From Pulveribacter suum (GTDB lineage Bacteria > Pseudomonadota > Gammaproteobacteria > Burkholderiales > Burkholderiaceae_C): a DNA stretch of 64,000 bases. Positions within the stretch are counted from its first letter, which is position 1; each line of letters opens with the position of its first letter. The stretch covers positions 702,501 through 766,500 of the forward strand of contig NZ_CP027792.1 of the NCBI RefSeq assembly GCF_003013695.1, read 5' to 3'. Below the pieces are notes generated by a model. It ran no database searches, was not told the origin of the DNA, and saw only the letters and a list, made by a program, of their open reading frames with translations. Made by a program: the position numbers and the translations under genes. Shown here piece by piece: positions 26,470 to 34,115 of this stretch.

Positions 26470-27738
26470 TTATTGCTGGGCTGCGGATGCGGCGGCCTGG
26501 CTGGCAGCGGGAGCAGGTGCAGGGGCGGCCGAGGCACTGCCGGGCGCCTTCCACGGCACGGGCGTGACGACGACGGGCGAGCCCGGCTTGCCGCGGGGCA
26601 GCTTCTGGAAGCCGTCCACCATGACCTGATCGCCGGCCTTCAGGCCCTGCAGCACCACCCAGTCCGAGCCCTGCGCCGGGCCCAGCTTGACCGGCCGCGG
26701 CGCGACCTGGTTGCCCTCGCCCACCACCATGACCGTGTCGCCGCTGCCCGAACGGGTGACGGCCTGCTGCGGCAGCAGCACCCCGTTGCCCACCTGCGCC
26801 TGCTCCAGCCGCACGCGCACGTACAGGCCGGGCAGCAGCGAGCGCTCGGCGTTGGGCACTTCGGCGCGCAGCGTGACCTGGCCGCTGGTCGGGTCCACCG
26901 ACAGGTCGGTGAACAGCAGCCGGCCCGGGTGCTGGTACACGCTGCCGTCTTCCAGCACCACGCTCACCTCGACACTGGATTTATCCGCCTGCTTGTACTG
27001 GCCACTGGCCAGGGACGCGCGCAGCTTCAGGGCGTCGGCGGCAGACTGGGTGAAGTTGATGTAGAGCGGGTCGACCTGCTGGATGACGGCCAGCTCGGTG
27101 GCGGCGCCTTGCCCCACCAGCGCGCCCTCGGTCACCAGCGCCCTCCCGATGCGCCCGGAGATCGGCGCCGTGATGGTGGCATAGCCCAGGTTGATGCTGG
27201 CGGAGGTCGCCGCAGCCTTGGCCGCTGCGACATTGGCCTCGGCCGTCTTTTGCGCAGCCACGGCGTTGTCGTACTCCTGGCGGCTGATGGCGTTCACCTC
27301 CACCAGGGGCTTGTAGCGCTCGGCCAGCGCCTTGCTTTGCGCCAGCGAAGCCTGGGCCTGGGCCACGCCGGCCTGGGCCTGGGCCAGGCTGGCCTCGTAG
27401 GGTGCGCTATCGATCAGGAACAGCTTCTGGCCGGTCTTGACCTCGCTGCCCTCGGTGAACAGGCGCTTTTGCACGATGCCGGCGGCGCGGGCGCGCACCT
27501 GCGCCACGCGCGACGCTTCCAGGCGCCCCGGCAGCTCGGTCACCAGGCCAATGTTGCCCGGCTGTACGGTCACCACGCCCACCTGGGGCGGAGGCGGGGT
27601 GGCGCCGGCAGCCGCCTGGGAGGCGTCGCCCCCCTTCTTGCCGCAGCCGCTCAGGGCAAGGGCGCCGACGAGTGCAAGAGACAAAAGGGTCAGGGGCTTG
27701 CGGGCGGCGCGAGCGGTCGCGTGGTTCTGGCGTGGCAT
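26470..27738 (-). CDS. RND efflux periplasmic adaptor lipoprotein (AcrA/MexA type)
   Basis: The membrane-fusion protein joins the inner membrane pump to the outer membrane channel. The 422-residue product has a lipoprotein signal with C32 in LALSGC, then beta-barrel, lipoyl and alpha-hairpin parts (PGRLEASRVAQVRARAAGIV, YKPLVEVNAISRQEYDNAVA, ITAPISGRIGRALVTEGALV). AAAGGA upstream supports ATG 27738; in-frame codons to 27846 run through the promoter region. It is first in the efflux operon and divergent from the TetR repressor. The C-terminus is Ala/Pro-rich. Confidence 0.96.
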   Translation of the reverse strand: MPRQNHATARAARKPLTLLSLALVGALALSGCGKKGGDASQAAAGATPPPPQVGVVTVQPGNIGLVTELPGRLEASRVAQVRARAAGIVQKRLFTEGSEVKTGQKLFLIDSAPYEASLAQAQAGVAQAQASLAQSKALAERYKPLVEVNAISRQEYDNAVAAQKTAEANVAAAKAAATSASINLGYATITAPISGRIGRALVTEGALVGQGAATELAVIQQVDPLYINFTQSAADALKLRASLASGQYKQADKSSVEVSVVLEDGSVYQHPGRLLFTDLSVDPTSGQVTLRAEVPNAERSLLPGLYVRVRLEQAQVGNGVLLPQQAVTRSGSGDTVMVVGEGNQVAPRPVKLGPAQGSDWVVLQGLKAGDQVMVDGFQKLPRGKPGSPVVVTPVPWKAPGSASAAPAPAPAASQAAASAAQQ

Positions 27739-27844
27739 GGAGGTCCTTTGGAGGGCGTGATGCTTTTGATGACGGGCAGGCTGCTGGCAAAACCGCAGAT
27801 GCTGACACCCGTCAATGACAACTTTGCAAGGTGGGCGATTGTAC

Positions 27845-27862
27845 ATACATTCGCGAATGTAT
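27845..27862. promoter_or_regulatory. AcrR/TtgR-type operator over the divergent efflux promoters
   Basis: ATACATTCGCGAATGTAT is a perfect 18-bp palindrome. It closely resembles the E. coli AcrR operator core (ATACATT-n4-AATGTAT). A consensus -10 TATAAT for the tetR direction (27860-27865) overlaps its right end, with TTGTAC (27839-27844) at a short spacing, and TACAAT on the minus strand (27843-27838) could serve the pump operon. Repressor binding here would block both transcripts. Confidence 0.85.
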
Positions 27863-27892
27863 AATCAGCGCTGATTTTGGAGGGCAACATCC

Positions 27893-28516
27893 ATGGCACG
27901 ACGCACCAAGGACGATGCGGATGCCACGCGCAGCAGCCTGCTGGATGCGGCCGAGCGCGTGTTCTATGACAAGGGCGTGGCCCGGGCCTCGCTGGGCGAT
28001 ATCGCGCAGGCCGCAGGCGCCACGCGGGGAGCTATCTACTGGCACTTCAAGGACAAGGCACATCTCTTCAACGCCATGATGGACCGCGTCACCCTGCCGC
28101 TGGAATCGGCCTGCAACGCCGGCGACGCGGCCTGCTCCGCAGCAGCGCCGCTGCAGCGGCTGCGCGCCCTGGTGGACCACCTGCTGGGCAGCATCGAAAA
28201 CGACGAGCATACGCGCCGGGTGTTTGAGATTGCCATGTACCGTGTGGAATACGTGAGCGAGCTCAGCGGCGTGCGCGAGCGCCATCTGGCCTCGCAGGCG
28301 CGCTTTCACGCCATGCTGGCACGCGACCTGGGCGAGGCGGCCGAGCAGCAGCGCGTCACGCTGCCGCTGGAGCTGTCTGCCGCAGCAACCGGGCTGTGGG
28401 CCCTGTTTGACGGCCTGTTGCAGACCTGGGTGCTCAACGGCGCGCCCTTTGCGCTACGCGCCACGGGCCGGCAGGTGGTGGACGTGTACCTGCACGGCCT
28501 GGGCTTTGCCACCTGA
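27893..28516 (+). CDS. TetR/AcrR-family repressor of the efflux operon
   Basis: The 207-residue product has the TetR helix-turn-helix at about residues 28-60 (ASLGDIAQAAGATRGAIYWH followed by FKDKAHLF), highly typical of AcrR/TtgR/MexR-type regulators, and an Ala-rich ligand-binding domain in which the AcrR signature ESACNAGD and the WALFDGLLQTW motif are visible. It is divergent from the adaptor gene and 30 bases beyond the palindromic operator. Family members release DNA when they bind pump substrates. It ends shortly before tRNA-Arg. Confidence 0.95.
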   Translation: MARRTKDDADATRSSLLDAAERVFYDKGVARASLGDIAQAAGATRGAIYWHFKDKAHLFNAMMDRVTLPLESACNAGDAACSAAAPLQRLRALVDHLLGSIENDEHTRRVFEIAMYRVEYVSELSGVRERHLASQARFHAMLARDLGEAAEQQRVTLPLELSAAATGLWALFDGLLQTWVLNGAPFALRATGRQVVDVYLHGLGFAT

Positions 28517-28575
28517 CGGGCATGCGATAATGCGCGGCTTGGCTGGCGCACCGCGCCCGCCAGTGCCTTTTCAAA

Positions 28576-28651
28576 GCGGCTGTAGCTCAGTGGATAGAGT
28601 ATTGGCCTCCGAAGCCAAGGGTCGTGGGTTCGATCCCCGCCAGCCGCGCCA
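28576..28651 (+). tRNA. tRNA-Arg (CCG)
   Basis: A 76-base cloverleaf with acceptor GCGGCTG paired to CAGCCGC, anticodon stem TTGGC/GCCAA enclosing CTCCGAA with anticodon CCG, T-loop TTCGATC and an encoded CCA. A GATAAT at 28526-28531 might be part of its promoter. No integration signature is seen at its 3' end. Confidence 0.97.
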
Positions 28652-28702
28652 CTTTCTCCCCCCCGTGCCTTCCCGTCATGCCCATGCACTACAGTGCATC
28701 GC

Positions 28703-29458
28703 ATGACTGTTTTCACACGCAGCGTTGCGCTCTCCGGGGCATCCAATTTTCGTGATCTTGGCGGCTATGCGGCGCAGGGCGGGCGCCTGGTGCGCTGGCG
28801 GCGGCTGTTTCGCTCCGACCACCTGGCCGCTTTGACGGCGCAGGACGCGCAGGCATTGGCCGCTTTGGGCCTGGCCCGTGCGGTGGACCTGCGCGGACAG
28901 CTGGAAAGCGCCGCCCAGTCCTACTCGCTGGCCGCCGTGCACTACCACGCGCTGCCGATCGAGCCCACGGTGGTGCAGCGCGCCAAGGAAATGGCGCAGG
29001 CCGGCCAGCAGATGACCGCGCCGGTGGCCCGCCATCTGATGGAGGACACCTACCGCGCCTTCGTCTCCGACAACACCCCGCAGTTCGCCGCGCTGTTCGC
29101 GCATCTGCTGGAAGAAGACACGCCGCTGGTCTTTCACTGCACCGCCGGCAAGGACCGCACCGGCTTTGCTGCCGCGCTGATCCTGCGCACGCTGGGCGTG
29201 CCCGAAGACGTGGTGATGCAGGACTACCTGCTCACCAACGGTCTGTACCGCCGCCCGCAGGCGGTGCAGGGCTCGGCGCCGCAGGAGGTGCTGGACGTCA
29301 TCTGGCAGGTGCAGGCCGGCTTTCTGCAGGCCGCTTTCGACGCCGTGGAGCGCGACCACGGCAGCCTGGCGCGCTACCTGACGCAGCAGCTGCGGCTGGA
29401 CGATGCCGCGCGCGAGCGGCTGGCGCAGCTGTACCTGCAGCCGCCGGCGGGCGCGTAG
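28703..29458 (+). CDS. Tyrosine-phosphatase-like protein (Y_phosphatase3 family)
   Basis: The 251-residue product contains the phosphatase P-loop HCTAGKDRTG at residues 145-154 with catalytic C146 and R152. The N-terminal SGASNFRDLGGY and RSDHLAALT and the following D-x-R motif (VDLRGQLE) are typical of the bacterial protein-tyrosine/lipid phosphatase family that includes LipA and MptpB-like enzymes. There is no signal peptide, so it is probably cytoplasmic. I chose ATG 28703; a GTG three codons upstream is possible and neither has a clear ribosome binding site. It stands alone between tRNA-Arg and a bidirectional terminator. Its substrate is unknown. Confidence 0.88.
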   Translation: MTVFTRSVALSGASNFRDLGGYAAQGGRLVRWRRLFRSDHLAALTAQDAQALAALGLARAVDLRGQLESAAQSYSLAAVHYHALPIEPTVVQRAKEMAQAGQQMTAPVARHLMEDTYRAFVSDNTPQFAALFAHLLEEDTPLVFHCTAGKDRTGFAAALILRTLGVPEDVVMQDYLLTNGLYRRPQAVQGSAPQEVLDVIWQVQAGFLQAAFDAVERDHGSLARYLTQQLRLDDAARERLAQLYLQPPAGA

Positions 29459-29481
29459 CGCGGCGCGCACCGCATGGGCGC

Positions 29482-29508
29482 AAAAAAAGCAGCCGAGGCT
29501 GCTTTTTT
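29482..29508. terminator. Bidirectional terminator between the phosphatase and HU-like genes
   Basis: AGCAGCC (29488-29494) pairs with GGCTGCT (29497-29503) and is flanked by an A-run and a T-run. It separates two convergent genes and can serve both. Confidence 0.88.
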
Positions 29509-29527
29509 CGTGTTGTGCCGCTGCCGC

Positions 29528-29950
29528 TCAGGCCGTGGCGTCCTTGAGCTTCTTGAGGGCGCGGGTCTTGATCTTGACCGAGGCCGGCTTGGCGGCGAAC
29601 CAGCGCTCCTCGCCCGTGAACGGGTCCTTGGCCAGGCGCTTCTTGCGCGCCTCGACCTGGTGCAGGTTGATCTTGAGCAGGCCGGGCAGGGTGAACTCGC
29701 CCGAGCCCTTCTTGTGCACGGAAGCCAGGATGGCGCCTTCCAGCGCCGCGAGCACGGCCTTTACGTTCTTGGACTCCACGCCCGACTGCTCGGACAAGTG
29801 GGCGACCAGCGTGGTCTTGTTGAAGACGTCCTTGACCGGCTTGAGGGCGGCAGGCGCCTTCTTGGCGGGCACGGCCTTTGCAGGAGCTGCGGACTTGGCC
29901 GAAGCAGTCTTCTTGGCCGGCGCGGCGGTGGTTTTCTTTGCAGTTGCCAT
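29528..29950 (-). CDS. HU-family DNA-binding protein with Lys/Ala-rich N-terminal tail
   Basis: The 140-residue product has an N-terminal tail (about 1-45) made almost only of Ala, Lys, Pro and Ser (TKK/PAKK-type repeats like histone H1), followed by an HU/IHF-like domain (about 46-135: FNKTTLVAHLSEQSGVESKN, VKAVLAALEGAI, GSGEFTLPGLLKINL). The usual HU arm sequence G-R-N-P is replaced by AKDPFTGEERWFAAKPASVK. Such tailed HU proteins are known in betaproteobacteria and are thought to compact DNA. It is convergent with the phosphatase gene and divergent from phaM, whose product also binds nucleoid DNA. Confidence 0.92.
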   Translation of the reverse strand: MATAKKTTAAPAKKTASAKSAAPAKAVPAKKAPAALKPVKDVFNKTTLVAHLSEQSGVESKNVKAVLAALEGAILASVHKKGSGEFTLPGLLKINLHQVEARKKRLAKDPFTGEERWFAAKPASVKIKTRALKKLKDATA

Positions 29951-30184
29951 GATGTGGTTGATTGCTTGTCTGAAGTTGCTGTACAGGCCCAGCCCGTGCT
30001 GGTGAGCGGATTCTAGGGCGCTATCCCGGGCGTGGCGCAGCCGCAGCCGCTTGCGTGCGTCAGAAAACCACGCATTCGCACTGCTGCAGCACTGCGGCGG
30101 CGCAGTTGGAGGGTGCGCGCATCGGCGCTAAGCTGGCGGCGCCAGCGCATCGCGCAGGGCACCGCCAACCAAGGAGCAACGGCC

Positions 30185-30892
30185 ATGAGCGACAACTCTC
30201 CCTTCGGCTTCGCACGCTTCGTGCCGGGGTTCGACTTTTTGCAAAGCCTTGCCAAGGGCGCCGCTGGCGGTATGCCGGGCCTGCCCGGCTGGGTGGCCCC
30301 TACGGCCAGCGTCCAGGAGCTGGACAGGCGCATCCAGGAGCTCAAGGCGGTGCAGTTCTGGCTGGAGCAAAACGCCCGCGCCCTCACCGCCACGGTGCAG
30401 GCGCTGGAGGTGCAGAAGATGACCCTGGCCACGCTGGCCGGCATGAACGTGGCCGTGGGCGACGTGGCCGCGGCTTTGGGTGGCATGGGTGCGGCAGCTG
30501 CGTCGCCCGCACCCGCCCCGGCAGCGCCGCCACGGCCCGCGCCGCAGCCGCAGCCAGCGCCGCAAGGCAGCAGCGAGCCTGCCGGCGCCGCGCCGGGCGC
30601 TGCCGACCCGCTGCAGTGGTGGGGCGCGCTCACCCACCAGTTCCAGCAGATCGCCGCCCACGCCATGCAGGACGCGGCCACGCAGCAGGCCGCGTTCGAC
30701 GCCACGCGCGACATGGCCGGCGGTGCGTTCAAGACCGCCAGCGACATGGCCACGCAGTGGGCGCAGGCCGCCGGCGGCGATGCCGCGGCGCCCGCCAGCC
30801 CCGGCGCCGGGCGCGCCGCCACCGCCACCGCGGCTGAGCCGGCGGCAGGCAAGAAGGCGGCTGCCAAGAAATCTGCTAAAAAACAGCTCTAA
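30185..30892 (+). CDS. phaM: PhaM-family polyhydroxyalkanoate granule regulator
   Basis: PhaM, described in Ralstonia eutropha, binds the PHB synthase PhaC, phasins and DNA and distributes granules with the nucleoid at division. The 235-residue product begins MSDNSPFGFARFVPGFDFLQ and has the conserved ELDRRIQELKAVQFWLEQNA and ALEVQKMTLATLAGMNV blocks (about 40-90), then a Pro/Ala-rich linker and a C-terminal AAKKSAKKQL tail, as expected for DNA binding. AAGGAG upstream supports ATG 30185. The gene implies that this organism makes PHB, though no other pha gene is in the window. It is followed by a copy of the dispersed repeat. Confidence 0.85.
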   Translation: MSDNSPFGFARFVPGFDFLQSLAKGAAGGMPGLPGWVAPTASVQELDRRIQELKAVQFWLEQNARALTATVQALEVQKMTLATLAGMNVAVGDVAAALGGMGAAAASPAPAPAAPPRPAPQPQPAPQGSSEPAGAAPGAADPLQWWGALTHQFQQIAAHAMQDAATQQAAFDATRDMAGGAFKTASDMATQWAQAAGGDAAAPASPGAGRAATATAAEPAAGKKAAAKKSAKKQL

Positions 30893-30903
30893 CGCCCGCC
30901 AGT

Positions 30904-30920
30904 CAAGCGCCAGCAGCTAT
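30904..30920 (+). repeat. Dispersed repeat copy, CAAGCGCCAGCAGCTAT
   Basis: An exact copy of the 17-base element, 12 bases after the phaM stop and before the convergent dadA-like gene. It is followed by CAAAAATGA, an extension shared with the AT-rich flank of other copies. Confidence 0.85.
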
Positions 30921-30956
30921 CAAAAATGAGTGACTGCGGGCGCTGTGGCAGACGCT

Positions 30957-32285
30957 TCAGGCCGGCAGCTGCGCCGGCTGCACACCGGCGCCTGCGCCCT
31001 GCGGGCCGCAGAAGGCGAAGTCCAGCTCCGGTGCCAGGCCGCTGACGATGCGCGCGATGGAGCGGCCCGAGCCGCAGGCGTGCGTCCAGCCCAGCGTGCC
31101 GTGGCCGGTGTTCAAGAACAGGTTGGGCACGCGCGTGCTGCCGATCAGCGGCACGTTGCTGGGCGTGGCCGGGCGCAGGCCCGACCAGTACTGCGCTGCG
31201 GCGGTGTCGGCGGCGCCGGGAAAGAGCTCCTCCACGCGCCGCACGATGGCCGCGCAGCGCACCTCGCTCAAGGCGCGCGAATAGCCGTTCAGCTCCGCAG
31301 TGCCGGCCACGCGCAGCACGTCGCGCGCCGCGCGCCCGCCCTGGGCGGCGCTGGTGTAGCGCGAGAAGACCAGCTTGAATTCGTCGTCCGTCAGGCTGGT
31401 TTGGTAGGCCAGGGCGGCGTCGCGCACGGGCAGCGTGACCGAGTAGCCCTTGGCCGGGTAGATGGGCAGCGAGATGCCCAGCGGCTGCACCAGCAGCGGG
31501 CTGTGCGCGCCCAGGGCCAGCACATAGGCGTCGGCCTGCAGTCGCTCGTAGCGGCCTTCTTCGTTGGTGATCTCCACGTGGTCGATGCGTCCGCCTGCCT
31601 CGCGCAGGGCGGTGATGTGGCAGCCCATGCGCCAGCGCGCTCCGGCGGCCTCGGCCGCGCGGGCCAGCTCGCGCGTGAACAGGTGCGCGTCGCCCGATTC
31701 GTCCTCGGCCGTGAAGGTGGCGCCGGCCAGGCGATCGCGCATGGCGGCCAGGGCCGGCTCGATGCGGATGGCTTCCTCGGCGCTGACCACCTGGCGCTCG
31801 CAGCCCAGGGCGCGCATCTGCTCGGCGGGCGCAAGCGCGCCGTCGAACTCGCGCGCGCTGGTGTAGAAGTGCAGGATGCCCTGGGTGCGCTGGTCGTACT
31901 GCAGGCCCAGGTGCTCGCGCAGCTCGCGCAGCACATCGCGGCTGTAGGTGCCCAGCTGCACGATCTGGTGGATGTTGTGGCGTGTGCGCGCCGGCGTGCA
32001 TTCGCGCAGGAACTGCAGGCCCCACAGCCACTGGCGCATGTCCGCGCGCAGGCGAAACAAGAGCGGCGCATCCTCCTTGCCAAGCCACGACAGCACCTTC
32101 AGCGGCGCGCTCGGGTTGGCCCACGGCTCGGCGTGGCTGACGGAGATCTGCCCGCCGTTGGCCAGGCTGGTCTCGGCGCCGGGCACGGCCTGGCGGTCGA
32201 TGACCGTGACCTCGTGGCCGAGCTGCTGCAGGAAGTACGCGGAGGTGGTGCCGATGACGCCGGCACCCAGGACGATCACTCGCAT
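30957..32285 (-). CDS. dadA: DadA-like FAD-dependent D-amino acid (possibly glycine) dehydrogenase
   Basis: The family oxidises D-amino acids to 2-oxo acids and passes electrons to the membrane. The 442-residue product has the FAD-binding VLGAGVIGTTSAYFL at residues 4-18 and matches DadA along its length (VIDRQAVPGAETSLANGGQI, WANPSAPLKVL, TPSNVPLIGST, LNTGHGTLGWTHACGSG). ATG 32285 fits the family start. The gene lies behind a tandem glycine riboswitch, which suggests induction by glycine and therefore that glycine, or a D-amino acid metabolised with it, may be the physiological substrate. No alr or dadX racemase is nearby. Sequence alone cannot separate DadA from a glycine oxidase role. Confidence 0.88.
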   Translation of the reverse strand: MRVIVLGAGVIGTTSAYFLQQLGHEVTVIDRQAVPGAETSLANGGQISVSHAEPWANPSAPLKVLSWLGKEDAPLLFRLRADMRQWLWGLQFLRECTPARTRHNIHQIVQLGTYSRDVLRELREHLGLQYDQRTQGILHFYTSAREFDGALAPAEQMRALGCERQVVSAEEAIRIEPALAAMRDRLAGATFTAEDESGDAHLFTRELARAAEAAGARWRMGCHITALREAGGRIDHVEITNEEGRYERLQADAYVLALGAHSPLLVQPLGISLPIYPAKGYSVTLPVRDAALAYQTSLTDDEFKLVFSRYTSAAQGGRAARDVLRVAGTAELNGYSRALSEVRCAAIVRRVEELFPGAADTAAAQYWSGLRPATPSNVPLIGSTRVPNLFLNTGHGTLGWTHACGSGRSIARIVSGLAPELDFAFCGPQGAGAGVQPAQLPA

Positions 32286-32324
32286 GGTCTTACAAGCCTT
32301 TTTCAAGGTTTGCGCAGACTGGGC

Positions 32325-32340
32325 GCGCGCTGGCAGCTAT
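32325..32340 (+). repeat. Dispersed repeat copy, variant GCGCGCTGGCAGCTAT
   Basis: A variant of the dispersed element between the riboswitch and the dadA-like start codon, thus part of that gene's mRNA leader. Its GCTAT end is mirrored by GATAGC at 32347-32352, making a small inverted repeat around TTCAATT. Confidence 0.65.
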
Positions 32341-32352
32341 TCAATTGATAGC

Positions 32353-32385
32353 AAAAGGGCGGCGCCATGGTCTGGCTGCCGCTCC
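32353..32385 (-). terminator. Possible riboswitch expression platform (terminator hairpin)
   Basis: On the minus strand GCGGC (32382-32378) can pair with GCCGC (32363-32359), with two more G-C pairs outside a bulged A, followed by UUUU. It lies directly after the second glycine aptamer and its 5' arm adjoins the aptamer's 3' end, so aptamer folding could affect it. Function is inferred. Confidence 0.5.
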
Positions 32386-32583
32386 CCCTGTCCTTGTGAC
32401 CTGAGAGATTCGCCTGTGCGCTGGGTGCGCTGCGGGCTTGCTCCTTCGGTGCGCCCTGCGTTGCGCGGGCGGCTCTCCAGACGGCTATTGCTGTGTGTGC
32501 AGTACGGTACCTGAGCGTGTATGGGAGTTTGCGCCTTCGGTGCAGCAGCCGTGACCGGCCGCTGGCTCTCCTGCAGCGCGCAT
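32384..32583 (-). ncRNA. Tandem glycine riboswitch (two aptamers)
   Basis: Read on the minus strand, two glycine aptamers follow one another. Aptamer I (about 32578-32500) contains GGAGAG, CACCGAAGGCGCAA and GCTCAGGTACC. Aptamer II (about 32484-32384) contains CTGGAGAGCC, CACCGAAGGAGCAA and ATCTCTCAGGTCACAAGGAC. These are the known conserved blocks of the glycine riboswitch (Rfam gcvT family). The tandem pair is directly upstream of the dadA-like gene on the same strand and should control it. Confidence 0.93.
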
Positions 32584-32600
32584 GGTAGCAGGGCGTGCCA

Positions 32601-33014
32601 TCAATGGCGGCGCGGGTCGTTGGGACGGCGGTCGTAGCGGTTGGGCACGCCGTCGCGGTCGCGGTCCCAGCCGCCCTGGTTGAACTGCCATTGGCCATGG
32701 CGCTGCTCCCAGCGTGGCTGGCGATAGTGCTGGCCATGGCGCACGCGCACCCACGTGCCGGGTACCCACTGGTAGCGGTGGCCGCGCCATTCCCAGTGGC
32801 CCTGCGACCAGGCCATGCCGCGGCGCGGAGCCGGCACGCGCTCGTAGCGCGGCGGGGGCGGGGCGGTCTGCACCACATAGGCCGGCTGCGCGGCGTGCGG
32901 CCCGGTCTGGATGACGACGGTGGCGCTGGGCGCGGCCTGCGCGGCGCCGCTGGCTCCCAGGCCCAGGGCCAGGACGGTGGCTGCGGCGGCGAGGGTGGAG
33001 GTGATGCGGTTCAT
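32601..33014 (-). CDS. YXWGXW-repeat exported protein
   Basis: The 137-residue product has a signal peptide (about 1-28, ALGLGASGAAQA ending) and a mature part with the aromatic repeat pattern W-x-x-G-H/T-W (WSQGHWEWRGHRYQWVPGTW), characteristic of the YXWGXW family, often found as small envelope proteins of unknown function. The C-terminus is rich in Arg, Trp and Gln. GGGAGATCACT upstream supports ATG 33014. It shares strand with dadA but lies upstream of the riboswitch, so it is probably a separate unit. Confidence 0.8.
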   Translation of the reverse strand: MNRITSTLAAAATVLALGLGASGAAQAAPSATVVIQTGPHAAQPAYVVQTAPPPPRYERVPAPRRGMAWSQGHWEWRGHRYQWVPGTWVRVRHGQHYRQPRWEQRHGQWQFNQGGWDRDRDGVPNRYDRRPNDPRRH

Positions 33015-33187
33015 AGTGATCTCCCTGGTTGGATTCGGTGACCCGATGCCAGCCATGGTCCCGCGCCTGCGTGAACGCTGGCCTGCGCCTCGGTAGCGTG
33101 GGCGCAAATGTTTGTGAGCAAACGTCACAAACGGAGTGAGCCTGCTGTGAAAGATAGAGGTCAAATAGCCCCCCAGCCCTTGCTGGA

Positions 33188-33204
33188 CAAGCGCTGGCAG
33201 CTCT
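33188..33204 (+). repeat. Dispersed repeat copy, variant CAAGCGCTGGCAGCTCT
   Basis: A near-consensus copy of the element (TG for CA in the core, one change near the end), followed by TTTTTTGATAG. It lies between the YXWGXW gene and the XRE regulator, about 20 bases after the regulator's stop. Confidence 0.7.
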
Positions 33205-33225
33205 CTTTTTTGATAGATGCTTGGC

Positions 33226-33996
33226 TTACGCCTGCCGGCTCGGCGGGCGCTGCGGCGCGGGCGCCACGCGGCGCATGGCGGTGAAGGCCTCGAACTCCCA
33301 GCCGCGCAGCGCCATCAGCAGCGTGCAGCCCTCGCGCTCGGCCTCGGGCAGGCGCTGGTCGGCCAGGTGCTGCTGGGCAAAGTCCTGTGCCACGCGCTGC
33401 ATGCGCTCGGTGAAGGCCGCCACCTGGCTGCGCGCGATGCTGCCGTGCACCAGCAGCACGCCTTCGCCCGGGCCGTCGAAGGCGCCGCCGAAGTAGTCCA
33501 GCAGCGCGTGCTCGCGGAAATACTCCATCACCGGGCCGCGCGGACGCCAGCGGAAGGTCTTGGCGAGCTTCAGGCGGTAGCGGTTGCCCGGGCGCAGCTC
33601 GATGATGCCGATGCGGTCCAGCTGCGCCAAGTATTTCACGCCCTCAGCCTCGGTGAGGCGGTAGGTGGTCAGCACCTGGGCCAGCGTCCACTGGCTGAGC
33701 ATGGAAATCGCCATCAAGAGCAGCTTCTTGTCGGCCACCACGGCGCGCTCCTGCTCCTGCGTCAGCTCGTGCAGCAGGGGCTGGCTGTCGGCCACGCGCC
33801 GCGCCAGGTCGGCGAAGTCGAGCCTCAAGGCGCGGCAGATGGCGTCCACGCGCGACAGCGGCATCTCGCCGCGCGCCAGCATGCGCTTGACGCTGGACTC
33901 GGCCATGCCCAGCGCGCGGCCCAGGTCGGCGTAGGTCATGCGGGCGGCCTTCAGCTCTGCTTTCAGGGCGGCGACCAGGTCGGTGGTGGTGCTCAT
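33226..33996 (-). CDS. XRE-family transcriptional regulator
   Basis: The 256-residue product has an N-terminal Cro/C1-type helix-turn-helix (about 5-60: MTYADLGRALGMAESSVKRM, SRVDAICRALRLDFADLARR) and a long C-terminal part with no recognised enzyme fold that includes a winged-helix-like segment (LTTYRLTEAEGVKYLAQLDR and IGIIELRPGNRYRLKLAKTF). ATG 33996 gives the family-like start. A palindrome GTATC-n7-GATAC lies eight bases upstream of the start codon, suitable for self-regulation. It is divergent from the MFS-acyltransferase gene, which it might also control. Confidence 0.82.
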   Translation of the reverse strand: MSTTTDLVAALKAELKAARMTYADLGRALGMAESSVKRMLARGEMPLSRVDAICRALRLDFADLARRVADSQPLLHELTQEQERAVVADKKLLLMAISMLSQWTLAQVLTTYRLTEAEGVKYLAQLDRIGIIELRPGNRYRLKLAKTFRWRPRGPVMEYFREHALLDYFGGAFDGPGEGVLLVHGSIARSQVAAFTERMQRVAQDFAQQHLADQRLPEAEREGCTLLMALRGWEFEAFTAMRRVAPAPQRPPSRQA

Positions 33997-34003
33997 GGCA
34001 AAA

Positions 34004-34020
34004 GTATCCCACCGCGATAC
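34004..34020. promoter_or_regulatory. Candidate operator of the XRE regulator
   Basis: GTATCCCACCGCGATAC is an inverted repeat (GTATC and GATAC around seven bases) in the short region between two divergent genes, directly upstream of the XRE start. The position suggests autoregulation; there is no independent evidence of binding. Confidence 0.45.
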
Positions 34021-34115
34021 CACCAGTGGCCTGGCGCGTGGGCCGGGCGCAAAGAGTCATCGGCGGCGCCGGCTTTGTTTGCACAATGCGCCACCTTCCT
34101 TCAGGCCCTCTTGCC

